Positions 1 through 8,768 are shown, numbered from the stretch's first letter. The stretch: 64,000 nt of DNA from Clostridiales bacterium (GCA_017451265.1 JAFSPU010000012.1:186001-250000), one strand, 5' to 3'. Notes: generated by a model not told the origin, from the sequence alone. A program made the numbers and translations.

Positions 1-435
1 GAGGGTTCCATGACAACATTCAAGGGCCTTGCAGCTATGATGCTCGTGTTCATCTGCATTATCTCCGCTGCGTTGATCCTGTTGGTACTGTACCTTCTCA
101 TCAAGGCATTCATCTTCTCTAAGAGAAAAGACTACGGTATCTATAAGGCTATCGGCTACACCAGCAACAGCCTGATACTTCAGACAGCACTTTCATTCAT
201 GCCCTCGATCATCGTCTCGGCAGTGGTGTTCTCGGTGGTTTCCTACTACGTGGCGAACCCATACATGAATCTCATAATGTCGTTCTTCGGTATCGTTAAG
301 TCGAACTTCGTCATTCCGGTTCCGGGTCTTGCTGCGATAGCGCTGGGAGTTATAGTGATCTCGTTCCTTTTCGCCATGTTCGAGGCGAGAAAGATAAAGG
401 ACATCGAAGCCTACAACATGTTACTCGCTGAATAA
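1..435 (+). CDS. FtsX-type ABC transporter permease, C-terminal part
   Basis: The window opens inside this gene; 144 codons are left, in frame from base 1. The protein has three or four strong hydrophobic segments and ends with a charged tail. The cytoplasmic stretch reading KRKDYGIYKAIGYT, followed by a hydrophobic helix, is typical of the C-terminal FtsX/MacB permease domain, where it lies between the last transmembrane helices. Such permeases work with an ATPase in lipid, peptide or lipoprotein export, or in cell-division signalling; the substrate cannot be read from this piece. The gene ends at a hairpin shared with the convergent CPBP gene. The family is fairly sure, the role is not. Confidence 0.75.
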   Translation, partial: EGSMTTFKGLAAMMLVFICIISAALILLVLYLLIKAFIFSKRKDYGIYKAIGYTSNSLILQTALSFMPSIIVSAVVFSVVSYYVANPYMNLIMSFFGIVKSNFVIPVPGLAAIALGVIVISFLFAMFEARKIKDIEAYNMLLAE

Positions 436-460
436 GTGTAATACGGGGTAGAAAAGAAGA

Positions 461-487
461 AGGGCCGCTTCATTTGAAACGGCCCTC
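461..487. terminator. Bidirectional intrinsic terminator
   Basis: GGGCCG at 462-467 pairs with CGGCCC at 480-485, and TTC/GAA continue the stem towards a four-base loop with one mismatch. The plus strand continues into a T-rich stretch (TCTTCTATT). The minus strand continues into TTCTTCTTTTC. It lies between two convergent genes and probably serves both. Confidence 0.7.
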
Positions 488-521
488 TTCTATTATATTG
501 GAGTGTGAATGATTGTTAAGT

Positions 522-1439
522 TTAAGCCTGGGCGGGAGCGTCTGCGGGTGCAGGAGCTGTTGCAGCAGACTTATAAAGATCGATATCCTTTGCAGGCTCC
601 CTGAATATAAGAACAACTGCAACGATTCCGATGACAGCGAGGACTCCATAGAATGCGTAGTAGCCGGCATCGGGCATATTAAGAGCCACAAGTGCACTGT
701 GAATAAATGTGCCGAATACATTAAATACGATGTGTGCAAGACATGTGATGCGGATGTTGCCGTACTTGTATCTTAACAGTCCGAGAGCAAGTCCGAAGAC
801 TGTTGCATATGTGCTCTGGACGGGATTCATGTGAGCGATACCGAACAGGATTGCCTGGATAAAGATAACGGCAACTGCATTCAGTCCGGATCTTCTAAGA
901 TACCCCTGTGTAACACCTCTGAACATCAGCTCTTCGGCTATGGGTCCGAGGATACAGCCGTATAGAAGTGTGGTATAGAAATTAGAACCGAGGCCTGCGC
1001 TGTTCATGGTCTCGTTGTAGCTTTCCATCACAGAAGGAGCCAGAGCATCTAATGCATAAAGACCGAGGCTTATAACAGAGGAAGTGCCGAGGATCAGCAG
1101 CACTGAAAGGACAATGCTCTTAACGCTGAATGCGGTCTTGTTCTCGATCTTGATCTGATGCTTAAGGAATGTCTTCTTGTACCAGATGAAGAAGATGGTG
1201 ATAGCTGCTAACGCATAGCAGATGAAGCCGATGGTCAAAGCAGTCTGTGCTTCGGGGAACGCAAGAAATGCAGCTGTGTCATTAGGACTGAATTCTTCGC
1301 CGTTCTGAATCATCTTATAAATGCCGATGCCCATAGCAGGCAATGTAGCTGCTGTGTTAAGACACAGCATTATGAAAAGGGGCAGGAAAGCTATCAGGAT
1401 AAAAATAGGGTAGCGCTTTCTATTCGCGTTTGTGGACAT
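522..1439 (-). CDS. CPBP-family (CAAX-like) intramembrane metalloprotease
   Basis: This is a membrane protein of 305 residues, mostly hydrophobic. The family signature is present: the Glu-Glu pair at residues 169-170 followed by xxxRG (EELMFRG), and a histidine at about residue 203 in FGIAHMNP, which together bind the catalytic zinc in CPBP/Rce1-type proteases. In bacteria such proteins are often linked to bacteriocin self-protection or to processing of membrane peptides; nothing nearby fixes the substrate. It is the last gene of a minus-strand set after the YidC-sulfatase and glycerophosphotransferase genes. A perfect 10-bp hairpin spans its ribosome binding site, so its translation may be separately controlled. 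Confidence 0.85.
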   Translation of the reverse strand: MSTNANRKRYPIFILIAFLPLFIMLCLNTAATLPAMGIGIYKMIQNGEEFSPNDTAAFLAFPEAQTALTIGFICYALAAITIFFIWYKKTFLKHQIKIENKTAFSVKSIVLSVLLILGTSSVISLGLYALDALAPSVMESYNETMNSAGLGSNFYTTLLYGCILGPIAEELMFRGVTQGYLRRSGLNAVAVIFIQAILFGIAHMNPVQSTYATVFGLALGLLRYKYGNIRITCLAHIVFNVFGTFIHSALVALNMPDAGYYAFYGVLAVIGIVAVVLIFREPAKDIDLYKSAATAPAPADAPAQA

Positions 1440-1445
1440 AAAATA

Positions 1446-1470
1446 ACCTCCGTAAGTCTTTTACGGAGGT
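1446..1470 (-). promoter_or_regulatory. Hairpin that buries the RBS of the CPBP gene
   Basis: ACCTCCGTAA (1446-1455) and TTACGGAGGT (1461-1470) form a perfect 10-bp stem with a 5-base loop. Read on the minus strand, the second arm holds GGAGGT six bases before the ATG at 1439, and TATTTT follows it. The structure could end transcription of the upstream gene, hide the Shine-Dalgarno site, or both. Confidence 0.65.
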
Positions 1471-1528
1471 CATTATAGGCTTCAAGGTTTAAGTAACCAA
1501 CAAAGATAATATAAAGATATGTTTAAGA

Positions 1529-2797
1529 TTATCCTTCTTTCTCTTCGGGCTCCTTGGTGATCTCATCATACTTTATAAGGAGGTAATCGGTTACCTTCTC
1601 GGCGCCGTGGCCGATATTGCACCAGGTCTGGCTTCTGGCAAGGTCTCTGCCGTCAGCGAGTTCCTTGGCATCGGAACCGTTAAGACAGTCGTCTACGAGC
1701 TTGCCGATGTTGTCGAAGTTATCCTTGGTAAGAAGTCTTCCGATCTTGGGAAGGATGGTGTAAGTCCAAAGCTCATTCTCATCCCAAGAACAGTCATACT
1801 GTGTCCAGTCGGAACTCGGATCCGTGTAGATGATGGGCTTATTAAATACGAGTGAGAAGTCGAATACGACACCCGAGAAGTCGGAGATGAGGATGTCGGC
1901 TTCGTTAAGTACATCGAAGTTGTCGGGGTCGCGGTTCCATCTGATCTTGTCTGATTCCGGGAACTTTGCCATCAGCTCGTCCATCAGCTCCTTCTCTGAT
2001 GTGAAGGACTGGGGGTGAGGCCTGATGATGATACGGTAGCCCGTCTTGATGAGGTTCTCGATGAAAGGTGCACCGTATGCTGTCAGGATACCGTTATTGC
2101 CCCAGGAAGGTGCGAGGAGGACTACGGGGTCCTTCTTGTCGGCGGCCTTAACCTCGGCACCCTTGAGCCTTTCGAGCATCTTATCCATGTAAGGGATGCC
2201 CGCGAGCTTAAGGTCCTTGGCGGGGATGCCGCGCAGCTCCTCGAGACGGCGGATTTCGTCTATCTGATACTGTCCTGAAAGAAGGACCGCGTCGTAGAAG
2301 TCGAGACCGAACATCTTGTATGTTGTGATGTCGTTTGCCATATGGGGGAGGTGGACGTAGTACTTGGCGCCCTTGGAACGCTTCCACTGGAATACATCAA
2401 GGCTCGGTGTGGTGGACAGCACGAGATCGGCCTTGATGAGGTTCATGCGTGAGATGGCCTTGTTGCCCTCACCAATGAACTCAGCGTGCACGTGCTTGTA
2501 GTCACGGGACAGTGCCGGATCGTCAGCGCTTGCTGTGAGGTACCAGATGTCCTTGCCCCTTTTCTCGAATTCGTCGCAGACGGGAGCGAAGACATTCCAG
2601 TAACGCTTGCCTTCGGAGAAGATACATATCGGAAGTGTATCGGAGCTTGTGTTCTTGGCGCGTCCTCCGGAGACGACGAACTTAAGCTTGATCATGAGAG
2701 CTCTGATACCGAAAACGACAACACCGGTAATACCGATGATTATCGAGAAAAGCATACTTCCCGTACCGGGATCTATGTAAAGCAACTTGTCCAACAT
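1529..2797 (-). CDS. CDP-glycerol glycerophosphotransferase family protein
   Basis: A protein of 422 residues with one N-terminal transmembrane helix (about residues 12-36) and a cytoplasmic GT-B type domain. Family landmarks are seen: LAPSWG, RPHPQS and SDFSGVVFDFSLVFNKPIIY near the C-terminus, as in TagB/TagF polymerases. These enzymes move glycerol phosphate from CDP-glycerol onto wall or lipid-linked polymers on the inner face of the membrane. The start is set by AAAGGAG about 12 bases before ATG. It begins 19 bases after the stop of the YidC-sulfatase fusion, so the two are probably cotranscribed and may act on the same polyol-phosphate polymer. The exact polymer is unknown. Confidence 0.85.
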   Translation of the reverse strand: MLDKLLYIDPGTGSMLFSIIIGITGVVVFGIRALMIKLKFVVSGGRAKNTSSDTLPICIFSEGKRYWNVFAPVCDEFEKRGKDIWYLTASADDPALSRDYKHVHAEFIGEGNKAISRMNLIKADLVLSTTPSLDVFQWKRSKGAKYYVHLPHMANDITTYKMFGLDFYDAVLLSGQYQIDEIRRLEELRGIPAKDLKLAGIPYMDKMLERLKGAEVKAADKKDPVVLLAPSWGNNGILTAYGAPFIENLIKTGYRIIIRPHPQSFTSEKELMDELMAKFPESDKIRWNRDPDNFDVLNEADILISDFSGVVFDFSLVFNKPIIYTDPSSDWTQYDCSWDENELWTYTILPKIGRLLTKDNFDNIGKLVDDCLNGSDAKELADGRDLARSQTWCNIGHGAEKVTDYLLIKYDEITKEPEEKEG

Positions 2798-2816
2798 GTG
2801 TCTATTCTACTCCTTT

Positions 2817-5423
2817 TTAGGACTCATTATATATATTCCAGTTATTTCGCTCCCAGATGCTGTCGCGCACCGTGAGCCAGACGGCATTGGCGTCTTCATA
2901 GCACACGCCGTTGTTGTTAAGTACATTGGCGCGCGCCGAAAGATATATTATCTGCTCATCAGGCTTATTGTCCATACTTATCGGGTTGCCTGTATAAGGG
3001 TTTACCGGATCGTCTATGAGACCCATGAGTGCGAGTGCCGGGGTGTCAGCATTCGTCATGAACTCATCGGAGGTCGTGAAGCCCGTGCTTCCGAAGTCCT
3101 TCACCATCAGAACGGGGTTTAATCCTTCCGCATCAAAACCCAGGTCATCCATCATCAGGTCTTCGAACTGGTGGAAGCCGTAGCCGTGGTCAGCGACGAT
3201 GATTATCCTGGTGTTGTCGTACAGACCGTTCTCCCTCAGGTAATCAAACCAGTCACCGAGAAGCATCAGGGCGGACACGTTGCTCTCATAATGCGCGTAG
3301 GCACCTGGTTCACTCATGTCCATCCTGAGGCCGTTAAGCGTGAATCTGTCCTCGTGCGCCGCATCGTAAGCTGTGTTGTCGATGACGGCGGCGGGTGTAT
3401 ATGAGGGCTCTTCCAGAAGTGTAGTCTCATGCGAGGTTCCGTTGGCAAACATGAAGAAGCAGTTCTCGGAGGTATCTCTAATTTCCGTGAGACCGATCAG
3501 GGACTCGAGTACCAGACGCTCCTGCAGATAGGGCTCGTAAAGGCCTGTCTGGGTATGCGTGCCTCCGTCTGTTTCTACACTGCCGTTGCCGTCGGAATAG
3601 AAGTTCATGTAATTGTAGCTGCCTGAGGTGTAGGCCAGCGGCTGCAAAAGGTAAGGCATGGCCTTCATTAGACCGTAGCAGAAGAAGTTGCGGTTCAGCC
3701 TGTCGTCATACTCGTCTCCGAGCTGCATCAGAAGCTCGCTTTCGGAGTTAAGCGCACCGGAAAGGTTGTACGCGCTTACATTCTCAAGGTCGTTAAAGAT
3801 GCTCATGTCGGGGATCCATTCGTAATTGGCATAAGGCGTGTCACCGACAGTTACGGTCCAGCCGTTTTCCGAGAAGATCGTCGGCATCATGCGCAGGGCC
3901 TCGTTATGCTTGTCTACAAGCAGCAGATCTGTCCTGGCATTCATCTGCGCGGGAGTGTAATCGTATCCGCCGAAAAGGGCAGGGGATCCGTTGTTGGTCG
4001 CGTTACCGAAAGAGACGGTGTTCGGGTAGAAAGTGAAGCCGTCAAACTGCTGCTCTACATCAGGACGTTCGTTCATGATATATGGGATCTGCGCTCCGAT
4101 CATGCGGTCCATCATGATCACGACCACGTTCTCTCCTTCGGTGGAAAGCGGGATGCTGATGTCTTCCGCGGTGTTGTTGTAGGTGACGTTATATCCGGAA
4201 GACAGAAGCACGATCGCAATGCAGCGCATGGCTGAAAGCATTGAGACTGCCACGAGTGTTATCAGCAGCAGCGGCTTAATGTTTTTTCTGAACTTCCTTA
4301 CGAAGAATATGACGATGCCTGCAAGGGCAATGTCGGCCGCAAGATTGATAAGCACCGATTTAAGATCATAAGACATGGGGTATTCATATATAAGCTTCTT
4401 TGTAAGTATGCCGAAGTTCTTGTTAAATGCGATGTAGTTTAGAATGCCTGTGAAGGTGAGGACGGGGAAAAGATGCTGCAGTACGCGTGCGCTCTTCTCC
4501 TTAGTCAGATAAGCGAACAGAGGGATCCAGATAAGGAACAGGCCGACAGCGATCAGTGCGCTGCTTAATAGATAGAACATCGGATTGACCGGACTGATGC
4601 TGAACTGGTTAATAAGTTCTGCCGGGTTTTCCACGATTACATCCGAAGGGATCATGATTCCCGTAAGGACAGCGAGTGCTGCCGAAGACAGAATGATGAT
4701 CGGGAATGAACCTTTTTTAACAGGTACCGAAGCCTTCTCGGGCGCAGGCTTTCTGAAGTGGACTACTATGTTCTTGCACAGTGAGAAAAGGTTGTTCAAA
4801 GTCCAGTAGAAAACGAGACCTGCAGGTGAGTTATAAAGAAGCACGAGGAATACAAGTGCTATGAGTATGAGCTTGATCTTATCCTTGAAGTGTCCCTTTT
4901 CCGAATAGATGAATCCGGAGATTATATTGATCACGGTCATGAGTACCGGAAGAAGGTTTATGCTCACTGCACCGAGCTTGATGAGTGCATCCGGTGCGCC
5001 GAGGTCCGGGATGGGACCGAGGGGGATGCCGTTAAGGATCTTAAGCCCTGACAGGAAGCTGTAGGCTGCGATGAAGAAAGGAATCTGAAGGAAGAGGGAG
5101 ACCGATTCCTTGAGCACGTCTGTGGATCTGTAGTTATTCTGCCTGTAGTAGGCCTGCAGCATCATGACGCGCTCATCGCCCCTGAAGGCTTTCTTTATGA
5201 GCTTAACGCGAGGCTCCATCGCCTTCTTCTTGTCGTTCTGTTCCTTCTCGAGCTTATCGGCGCGGAAGTACAGCGGCAGCAGAAGGAAGTTTACCACGAG
5301 GCTCATGGCTGTTATGGAGAGGCCGCAGTTACCCGTGAACTTATATGCATAGAAAAATATGACCTCAAAAAGAAGTCTTAACGGTTCAACGAGAAGGAAA
5401 AATAAATACTGTGGCCACGGCAT
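2817..5423 (-). CDS. Fusion of YidC/Oxa1 insertase-like domain and sulfatase-like domain
   Basis: A protein of 868 residues. Residues 1 to about 225 are a YidC/Oxa1/Alb3-type membrane domain: a helix, a cytoplasmic charged hairpin (KLEKEQNDKKKAMEPRVK), then the segment QIPFFIAAYSFL and later helices ending NSPAGLVFYWTLNNLFSLCKN, a clear YidC pattern. About 240-400 adds more membrane helices. From about 425 comes an extracytoplasmic alkaline-phosphatase-fold domain like sulfatases and LtaS: VVVIMMDR, a Thr/Asn-rich candidate nucleophile segment (FGNATNNGSPALFGGY), and IIIVADHGYGFH as late metal ligands. It likely transfers or cleaves phospho-polyol groups outside the cell. The gene has no Shine-Dalgarno site; ATG lies 7 bases after TATAAT. 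Whether the YidC part still inserts proteins is unknown. Confidence 0.8.
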   Translation of the reverse strand: MPWPQYLFFLLVEPLRLLFEVIFFYAYKFTGNCGLSITAMSLVVNFLLLPLYFRADKLEKEQNDKKKAMEPRVKLIKKAFRGDERVMMLQAYYRQNNYRSTDVLKESVSLFLQIPFFIAAYSFLSGLKILNGIPLGPIPDLGAPDALIKLGAVSINLLPVLMTVINIISGFIYSEKGHFKDKIKLILIALVFLVLLYNSPAGLVFYWTLNNLFSLCKNIVVHFRKPAPEKASVPVKKGSFPIIILSSAALAVLTGIMIPSDVIVENPAELINQFSISPVNPMFYLLSSALIAVGLFLIWIPLFAYLTKEKSARVLQHLFPVLTFTGILNYIAFNKNFGILTKKLIYEYPMSYDLKSVLINLAADIALAGIVIFFVRKFRKNIKPLLLITLVAVSMLSAMRCIAIVLLSSGYNVTYNNTAEDISIPLSTEGENVVVIMMDRMIGAQIPYIMNERPDVEQQFDGFTFYPNTVSFGNATNNGSPALFGGYDYTPAQMNARTDLLLVDKHNEALRMMPTIFSENGWTVTVGDTPYANYEWIPDMSIFNDLENVSAYNLSGALNSESELLMQLGDEYDDRLNRNFFCYGLMKAMPYLLQPLAYTSGSYNYMNFYSDGNGSVETDGGTHTQTGLYEPYLQERLVLESLIGLTEIRDTSENCFFMFANGTSHETTLLEEPSYTPAAVIDNTAYDAAHEDRFTLNGLRMDMSEPGAYAHYESNVSALMLLGDWFDYLRENGLYDNTRIIIVADHGYGFHQFEDLMMDDLGFDAEGLNPVLMVKDFGSTGFTTSDEFMTNADTPALALMGLIDDPVNPYTGNPISMDNKPDEQIIYLSARANVLNNNGVCYEDANAVWLTVRDSIWERNNWNIYNES

Positions 5424-5430
5424 AAATCTG

Positions 5431-5439
5431 ATTATAACA
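5431..5439 (-). promoter_or_regulatory. Extended -10 promoter of the YidC-sulfatase gene
   Basis: Read on the minus strand the bases are TGTTATAAT, a perfect extended -10. Seven bases (CAGATTT) separate it from the ATG, too few for a leader with a ribosome binding site. A good -35 is not seen, as is usual with extended -10 promoters. Confidence 0.65.
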
Positions 5440-5559
5440 GATTCTTATATTTACTTAACGAGGGTCATATTTAAGATTGTGCTTGAAATGAATTTTTAAT
5501 TCACTTATCGTCTTAATTACAGTACTGAATTCAACACAGCCGGCGAACAGGAGATGCAC

Positions 5560-6549
5560 TTGAAACAGGCACAATTACACAGCCTTATTGCGAAGGAACA
5601 GCCCAATATCTGCCAGGTGGCAGCTTACCGTGACGGCAGGCTCGTCTATACCGATGAGTGGAACGGGTATAAGGACACTGACTGCACGCACATCATGTCT
5701 GCCACTAAGAGTGTCATGGCGCTGCTGTTCGGCATTGCCGTTGACCGCGGCGAGATCGCAAGCATAGACGAGAAGGTCCTGACGTATTTTCCTGAATATC
5801 AGGTTAAGCGCGGCGAGAAGACGATTTACGACGTTACTATCCGTCATCTTCTTACCATGAGGGCTCCTTATAAGGGCAAGGGAGACCCGTGGTCCAAGGT
5901 CTGCGCGAGCAAGAACTGGACGCAGTCATCGCTGGACTTCCTCGGAGGCCGCGGAGGGCTTACGGATGAGTTTAACTACAGGACAGTCTGCCTTCATATA
6001 CTCACGGGGATCCTGTTTAAGGCCACTGGCATGAAGACGGTGGACTATGCCAACGAGTATCTGTTTAAGCCGCTGGGGATAGCACTCCACGAGAACTACT
6101 ACGCTAAGTCTGCAGAAGAACACAAGCACTTCACCATTGATAAGGCGCCGAAGACTGATGTATGGTTTGCAGACCCTGACGGACTCGGGACGCCGGGCTA
6201 CGGGCTTTGTATGTGCGCCAAGGACATGGTGAAGCTCGGGCAGCTGTGCCTTAACAAGGGCGTGTGGGAAGGAAAGCAGATCATCTCATCTTTCTGGATA
6301 GAAGACATGACCCGTCCGAGACACGTGGAAGGCCCGATGTGGCGCGGCATGATGTACGGGTACCTGTGGTGGATCATACATCCTGAGAAGAACATCTACG
6401 CTGCCATTGGCAACAGCGGTAACGTCATCTACGTTAACCCTGAGAAGAATGTTGCCGTCGCGGTTTCGTCCTACTTTAAGCCGACGATATTTGACCGAGT
6501 GGAATTCATAGAAGAACATATACTGAAATCTATTCTTGAAGGAGACTAG
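5560..6549 (+). CDS. Serine hydrolase, beta-lactamase class C / penicillin-binding fold
   Basis: About 329 residues. The SxxK motif is present as SATK near residue 48. A later FNYRT segment may supply the Tyr motif, and GNSG near the C-terminus (followed by VIYVNPEKNVAVAVSS) fits the third motif of the class C family. No signal peptide is seen, so it is probably cytoplasmic; such proteins are esterases, amidases or peptidases more often than true beta-lactamases. An in-frame ATG lies at 5554, but AGGAG at 5549-5553 touches it. The same site sits six bases before TTG at 5560, which is therefore the likelier start. A GNAT gene follows three bases after the stop. Confidence 0.8.
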   Translation: MKQAQLHSLIAKEQPNICQVAAYRDGRLVYTDEWNGYKDTDCTHIMSATKSVMALLFGIAVDRGEIASIDEKVLTYFPEYQVKRGEKTIYDVTIRHLLTMRAPYKGKGDPWSKVCASKNWTQSSLDFLGGRGGLTDEFNYRTVCLHILTGILFKATGMKTVDYANEYLFKPLGIALHENYYAKSAEEHKHFTIDKAPKTDVWFADPDGLGTPGYGLCMCAKDMVKLGQLCLNKGVWEGKQIISSFWIEDMTRPRHVEGPMWRGMMYGYLWWIIHPEKNIYAAIGNSGNVIYVNPEKNVAVAVSSYFKPTIFDRVEFIEEHILKSILEGD

Positions 6550-6552
6550 TTC

Positions 6553-7035
6553 ATGGAGATAAGACCTTATAACAGTTCGGATGCAGATACGATCCTGTCC
6601 TGGTGCGGTGATGAGAAAGCTTTCTACAGGTGGACTGCGGGCGTAATGGGCGAGTATCCCATCACTTCTAAAGAGTTCAGCTTCGTAGAAGCGATGGATG
6701 CTTTCACTGCTGTCGAGGATGATAAGCCTATAGGGTTCTTCACATTAAGAAGACCGGATGAATCAGTCAATGTACTGCGCATCGGATTCGTTATCGTTGA
6801 TCCTGCGTTGCGCGGTAAAGGTCTTGGCAAGCAGATGATGAAGCTCGGCCTTGATCATGCTGTTAATGACATGAAAGCGGATGCTGTTACGCTCGGAGTG
6901 TTCGAGAATAATCTGCCGGCTTACTACTGCTATAAAGCAGCGGGCTTCCACGATGTTAAGCTGGAGCAGGCCGAGACTTATAAGGTTCTCGGAGAAGAGT
7001 GGGCCTGCAAAGAAATGAGATATGAAAAGGGTTAA
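6553..7035 (+). CDS. GNAT-family N-acetyltransferase
   Basis: 160 residues with the GNAT fold. The acetyl-CoA binding motif is seen as DPALRGKGLGKQMM (the Q/RxxGxG/A type), and the C-terminal part has the usual NLPAYYCYKAAGF segment. These enzymes acetylate amines on proteins or small molecules; the substrate is not readable from sequence. GGAG lies eight bases before the ATG, inside the end of the preceding hydrolase gene. The two are almost certainly cotranscribed. Confidence 0.85.
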   Translation: MEIRPYNSSDADTILSWCGDEKAFYRWTAGVMGEYPITSKEFSFVEAMDAFTAVEDDKPIGFFTLRRPDESVNVLRIGFVIVDPALRGKGLGKQMMKLGLDHAVNDMKADAVTLGVFENNLPAYYCYKAAGFHDVKLEQAETYKVLGEEWACKEMRYEKG

Positions 7036-7094
7036 AGCTTTTAGAACAAAAACGAACCTCGGAGACTGATAATTCAATTATATTAATAACGGAT

Positions 7095-8216
7095 ATGAGA
7101 AAGACGAGATATAGAATAATAGCATTGCTTATATGCACCATGCTTTTGATGCAAGGGTGTTTGTTGAATAATCGAGGACACGCAAAAGCCAGAGATGAAT
7201 TGTCTTCCGCTATAGTAAATGTTTTAAATCCTGAGATTCTCAGGTTTAGTGGATGTGGTCATGGGAATAGTCGTTATGATCCAGAAGATCTTATTGAATA
7301 TAATTTGATGATTGAATCGATTAATAATACAGAACTCGCAGAGCAAGTAAGGAATCTTTATGCTGTTACTAACGAAGTTCTTAGATATGAGAGTTACAGT
7401 AATAAAAGAATTAGGATAAGGATTAATTCATATCACGTTCAATCCGGAGTAAAAAATTATGTTGCGCAATTATCTAATTATGATCCCGATGATAACAGTG
7501 TAACCGATCATATAACCTATATTGGTGTTGGTGGTATTGACGATATGACTGAAGGCTATAACGCCCACCATAGATATGAATTGAACAGCACTGTCTTTTG
7601 GGGTGAATTCTCTGAGGTTGATGAATTTGATTTTTCTAGTTATGTTGAGTATCAAAGTGAAATAGAATTGGCGCAGCCTTGTGTTGAAGCGATTCAGAAT
7701 TATTTAATGCAACAATATGAGGATCTAATAAGTTTTGGTGATATAACGGCAAGTACAGATCCAGGACACACGCCTTATCTGAGTTGGGGCATTCACATTA
7801 ATGAAGATAATACAGAATCGAATGATTATGTATCGACTACCGAATTGGTTGATTCTATTCGTAATAGTTTGAATGATTATTATACTAACCATCCCGATGA
7901 TGAATTCTTGAACCTTAGACTAAATATTTGGTTTTCTATTTCCGAAGAAGATTATTGGGGACACATAGAAAACTACAATAGTAGCAGTAATGACCATCTT
8001 GGAGGATTCTATTCTGTAGAATACAAGAATGCTACCGTGGATGAGATAATACAATGCGAAGGGATAACTAGGATTTATATGTATCAAAGATCCATTGAAG
8101 AAATCATAACTGTTATTGATGAAATGGAAAGTATCGAACATATATATGTGTCTTCAGGGGATTTACGTGATGAATTATCTTCGGAGTATAATCAAATTAC
8201 TTTCTCGGTAGCGTAA
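7095..8216 (+). CDS. Unknown lipoprotein, possibly with two repeated domains
   Basis: 373 residues; I do not recognise a family. A basic start, a hydrophobic stretch and the lipobox LMQGC (Cys about residue 22) mark it as a lipoprotein on the outer face of the membrane. Two parts of the mature protein look alike: TELAEQVRN...RIRIRINSYHV...YVAQLSNYDPDDNS and TELVDSIRN...LNLRLNIWFSI...YWGHIENYNSSSND, which suggests an old tandem duplication. Base use is clearly more AT-rich than the neighbours (about one third G+C in sampled lines) with many AAT, GAT and TAT codons, so it may be recently acquired. No Shine-Dalgarno site is seen. The upstream AT-rich run may hold a close -10. Confidence 0.7.
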   Translation: MRKTRYRIIALLICTMLLMQGCLLNNRGHAKARDELSSAIVNVLNPEILRFSGCGHGNSRYDPEDLIEYNLMIESINNTELAEQVRNLYAVTNEVLRYESYSNKRIRIRINSYHVQSGVKNYVAQLSNYDPDDNSVTDHITYIGVGGIDDMTEGYNAHHRYELNSTVFWGEFSEVDEFDFSSYVEYQSEIELAQPCVEAIQNYLMQQYEDLISFGDITASTDPGHTPYLSWGIHINEDNTESNDYVSTTELVDSIRNSLNDYYTNHPDDEFLNLRLNIWFSISEEDYWGHIENYNSSSNDHLGGFYSVEYKNATVDEIIQCEGITRIYMYQRSIEEIITVIDEMESIEHIYVSSGDLRDELSSEYNQITFSVA

Positions 8217-8252
8217 TGCATTTAAGTATACTGGGCATAAAGGAACACGATA

Positions 8253-8708
8253 GTGAAAAAGCTTATAACTATCTTAATCTGCATAACCATGATAATTGCT
8301 CTTGCTGCTTGTTCCAACAATGGAGTGTCAGATGATTATGGTAGTTTTACTATTGGTAAAACATATAGTTATGATGGCAATTATTATGCGGTTTCAAACG
8401 AAAACGATACCATGATAGTTGTCACAGTTTATTCTAGTGACGATATAGAGGTGTTTAGTTTTGAGCCATGCAGAAGGATGGATTATTGGGGTATCTGCTG
8501 GGAGAACGACAGTTATAATATTTGGGTTCAGTCCGGTGATCTCGGAGTCTTATGCTATAGAATGAGTGATGAGGTATGGACTCTTGATTATGATGCTGTA
8601 CGACCAGATTACATTATCAGCAGATATGATAGTTGGCTTCTCGAAGACGGAAATGGTCACCCAACTTCCTTGGAGACTAATACAACTAACAATGATACTG
8701 GCTTCTAA
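8253..8708 (+). CDS. Unknown small lipoprotein
   Basis: 151 residues starting at GTG, with AAAGGA eight bases upstream. The signal peptide ends in a lipobox (ALAAC, Cys about residue 20), so it should be lipid-anchored outside the cell. The mature part is short, acidic, rich in Tyr, Trp and Asp, and matches nothing I recognise. It shares the AT-rich composition of the preceding lipoprotein gene, which it follows by 36 bases, and the two probably form one transcript and one acquired unit. Confidence 0.7.
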   Translation: MKKLITILICITMIIALAACSNNGVSDDYGSFTIGKTYSYDGNYYAVSNENDTMIVVTVYSSDDIEVFSFEPCRRMDYWGICWENDSYNIWVQSGDLGVLCYRMSDEVWTLDYDAVRPDYIISRYDSWLLEDGNGHPTSLETNTTNNDTGF

Positions 8709-8718
8709 AAGAAATGAA

Positions 8719-8747
8719 CAACGACCGGGGTATTACTCCGGTCGTTG
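8719..8747. terminator. Hairpin between lipoprotein gene and tRNA-Ala
   Basis: CAACGACCGG (8719-8728) pairs perfectly with CCGGTCGTTG (8738-8747). On the minus strand it is followed by TTCATTTCTTTT, so it is a plausible terminator for the tRNA. On the plus strand the nearest T-run is 14 bases away, which makes it weaker for the lipoprotein gene. Confidence 0.55.
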
Positions 8748-8768
8748 GTGTTGGGCGCATTCTTTTTC

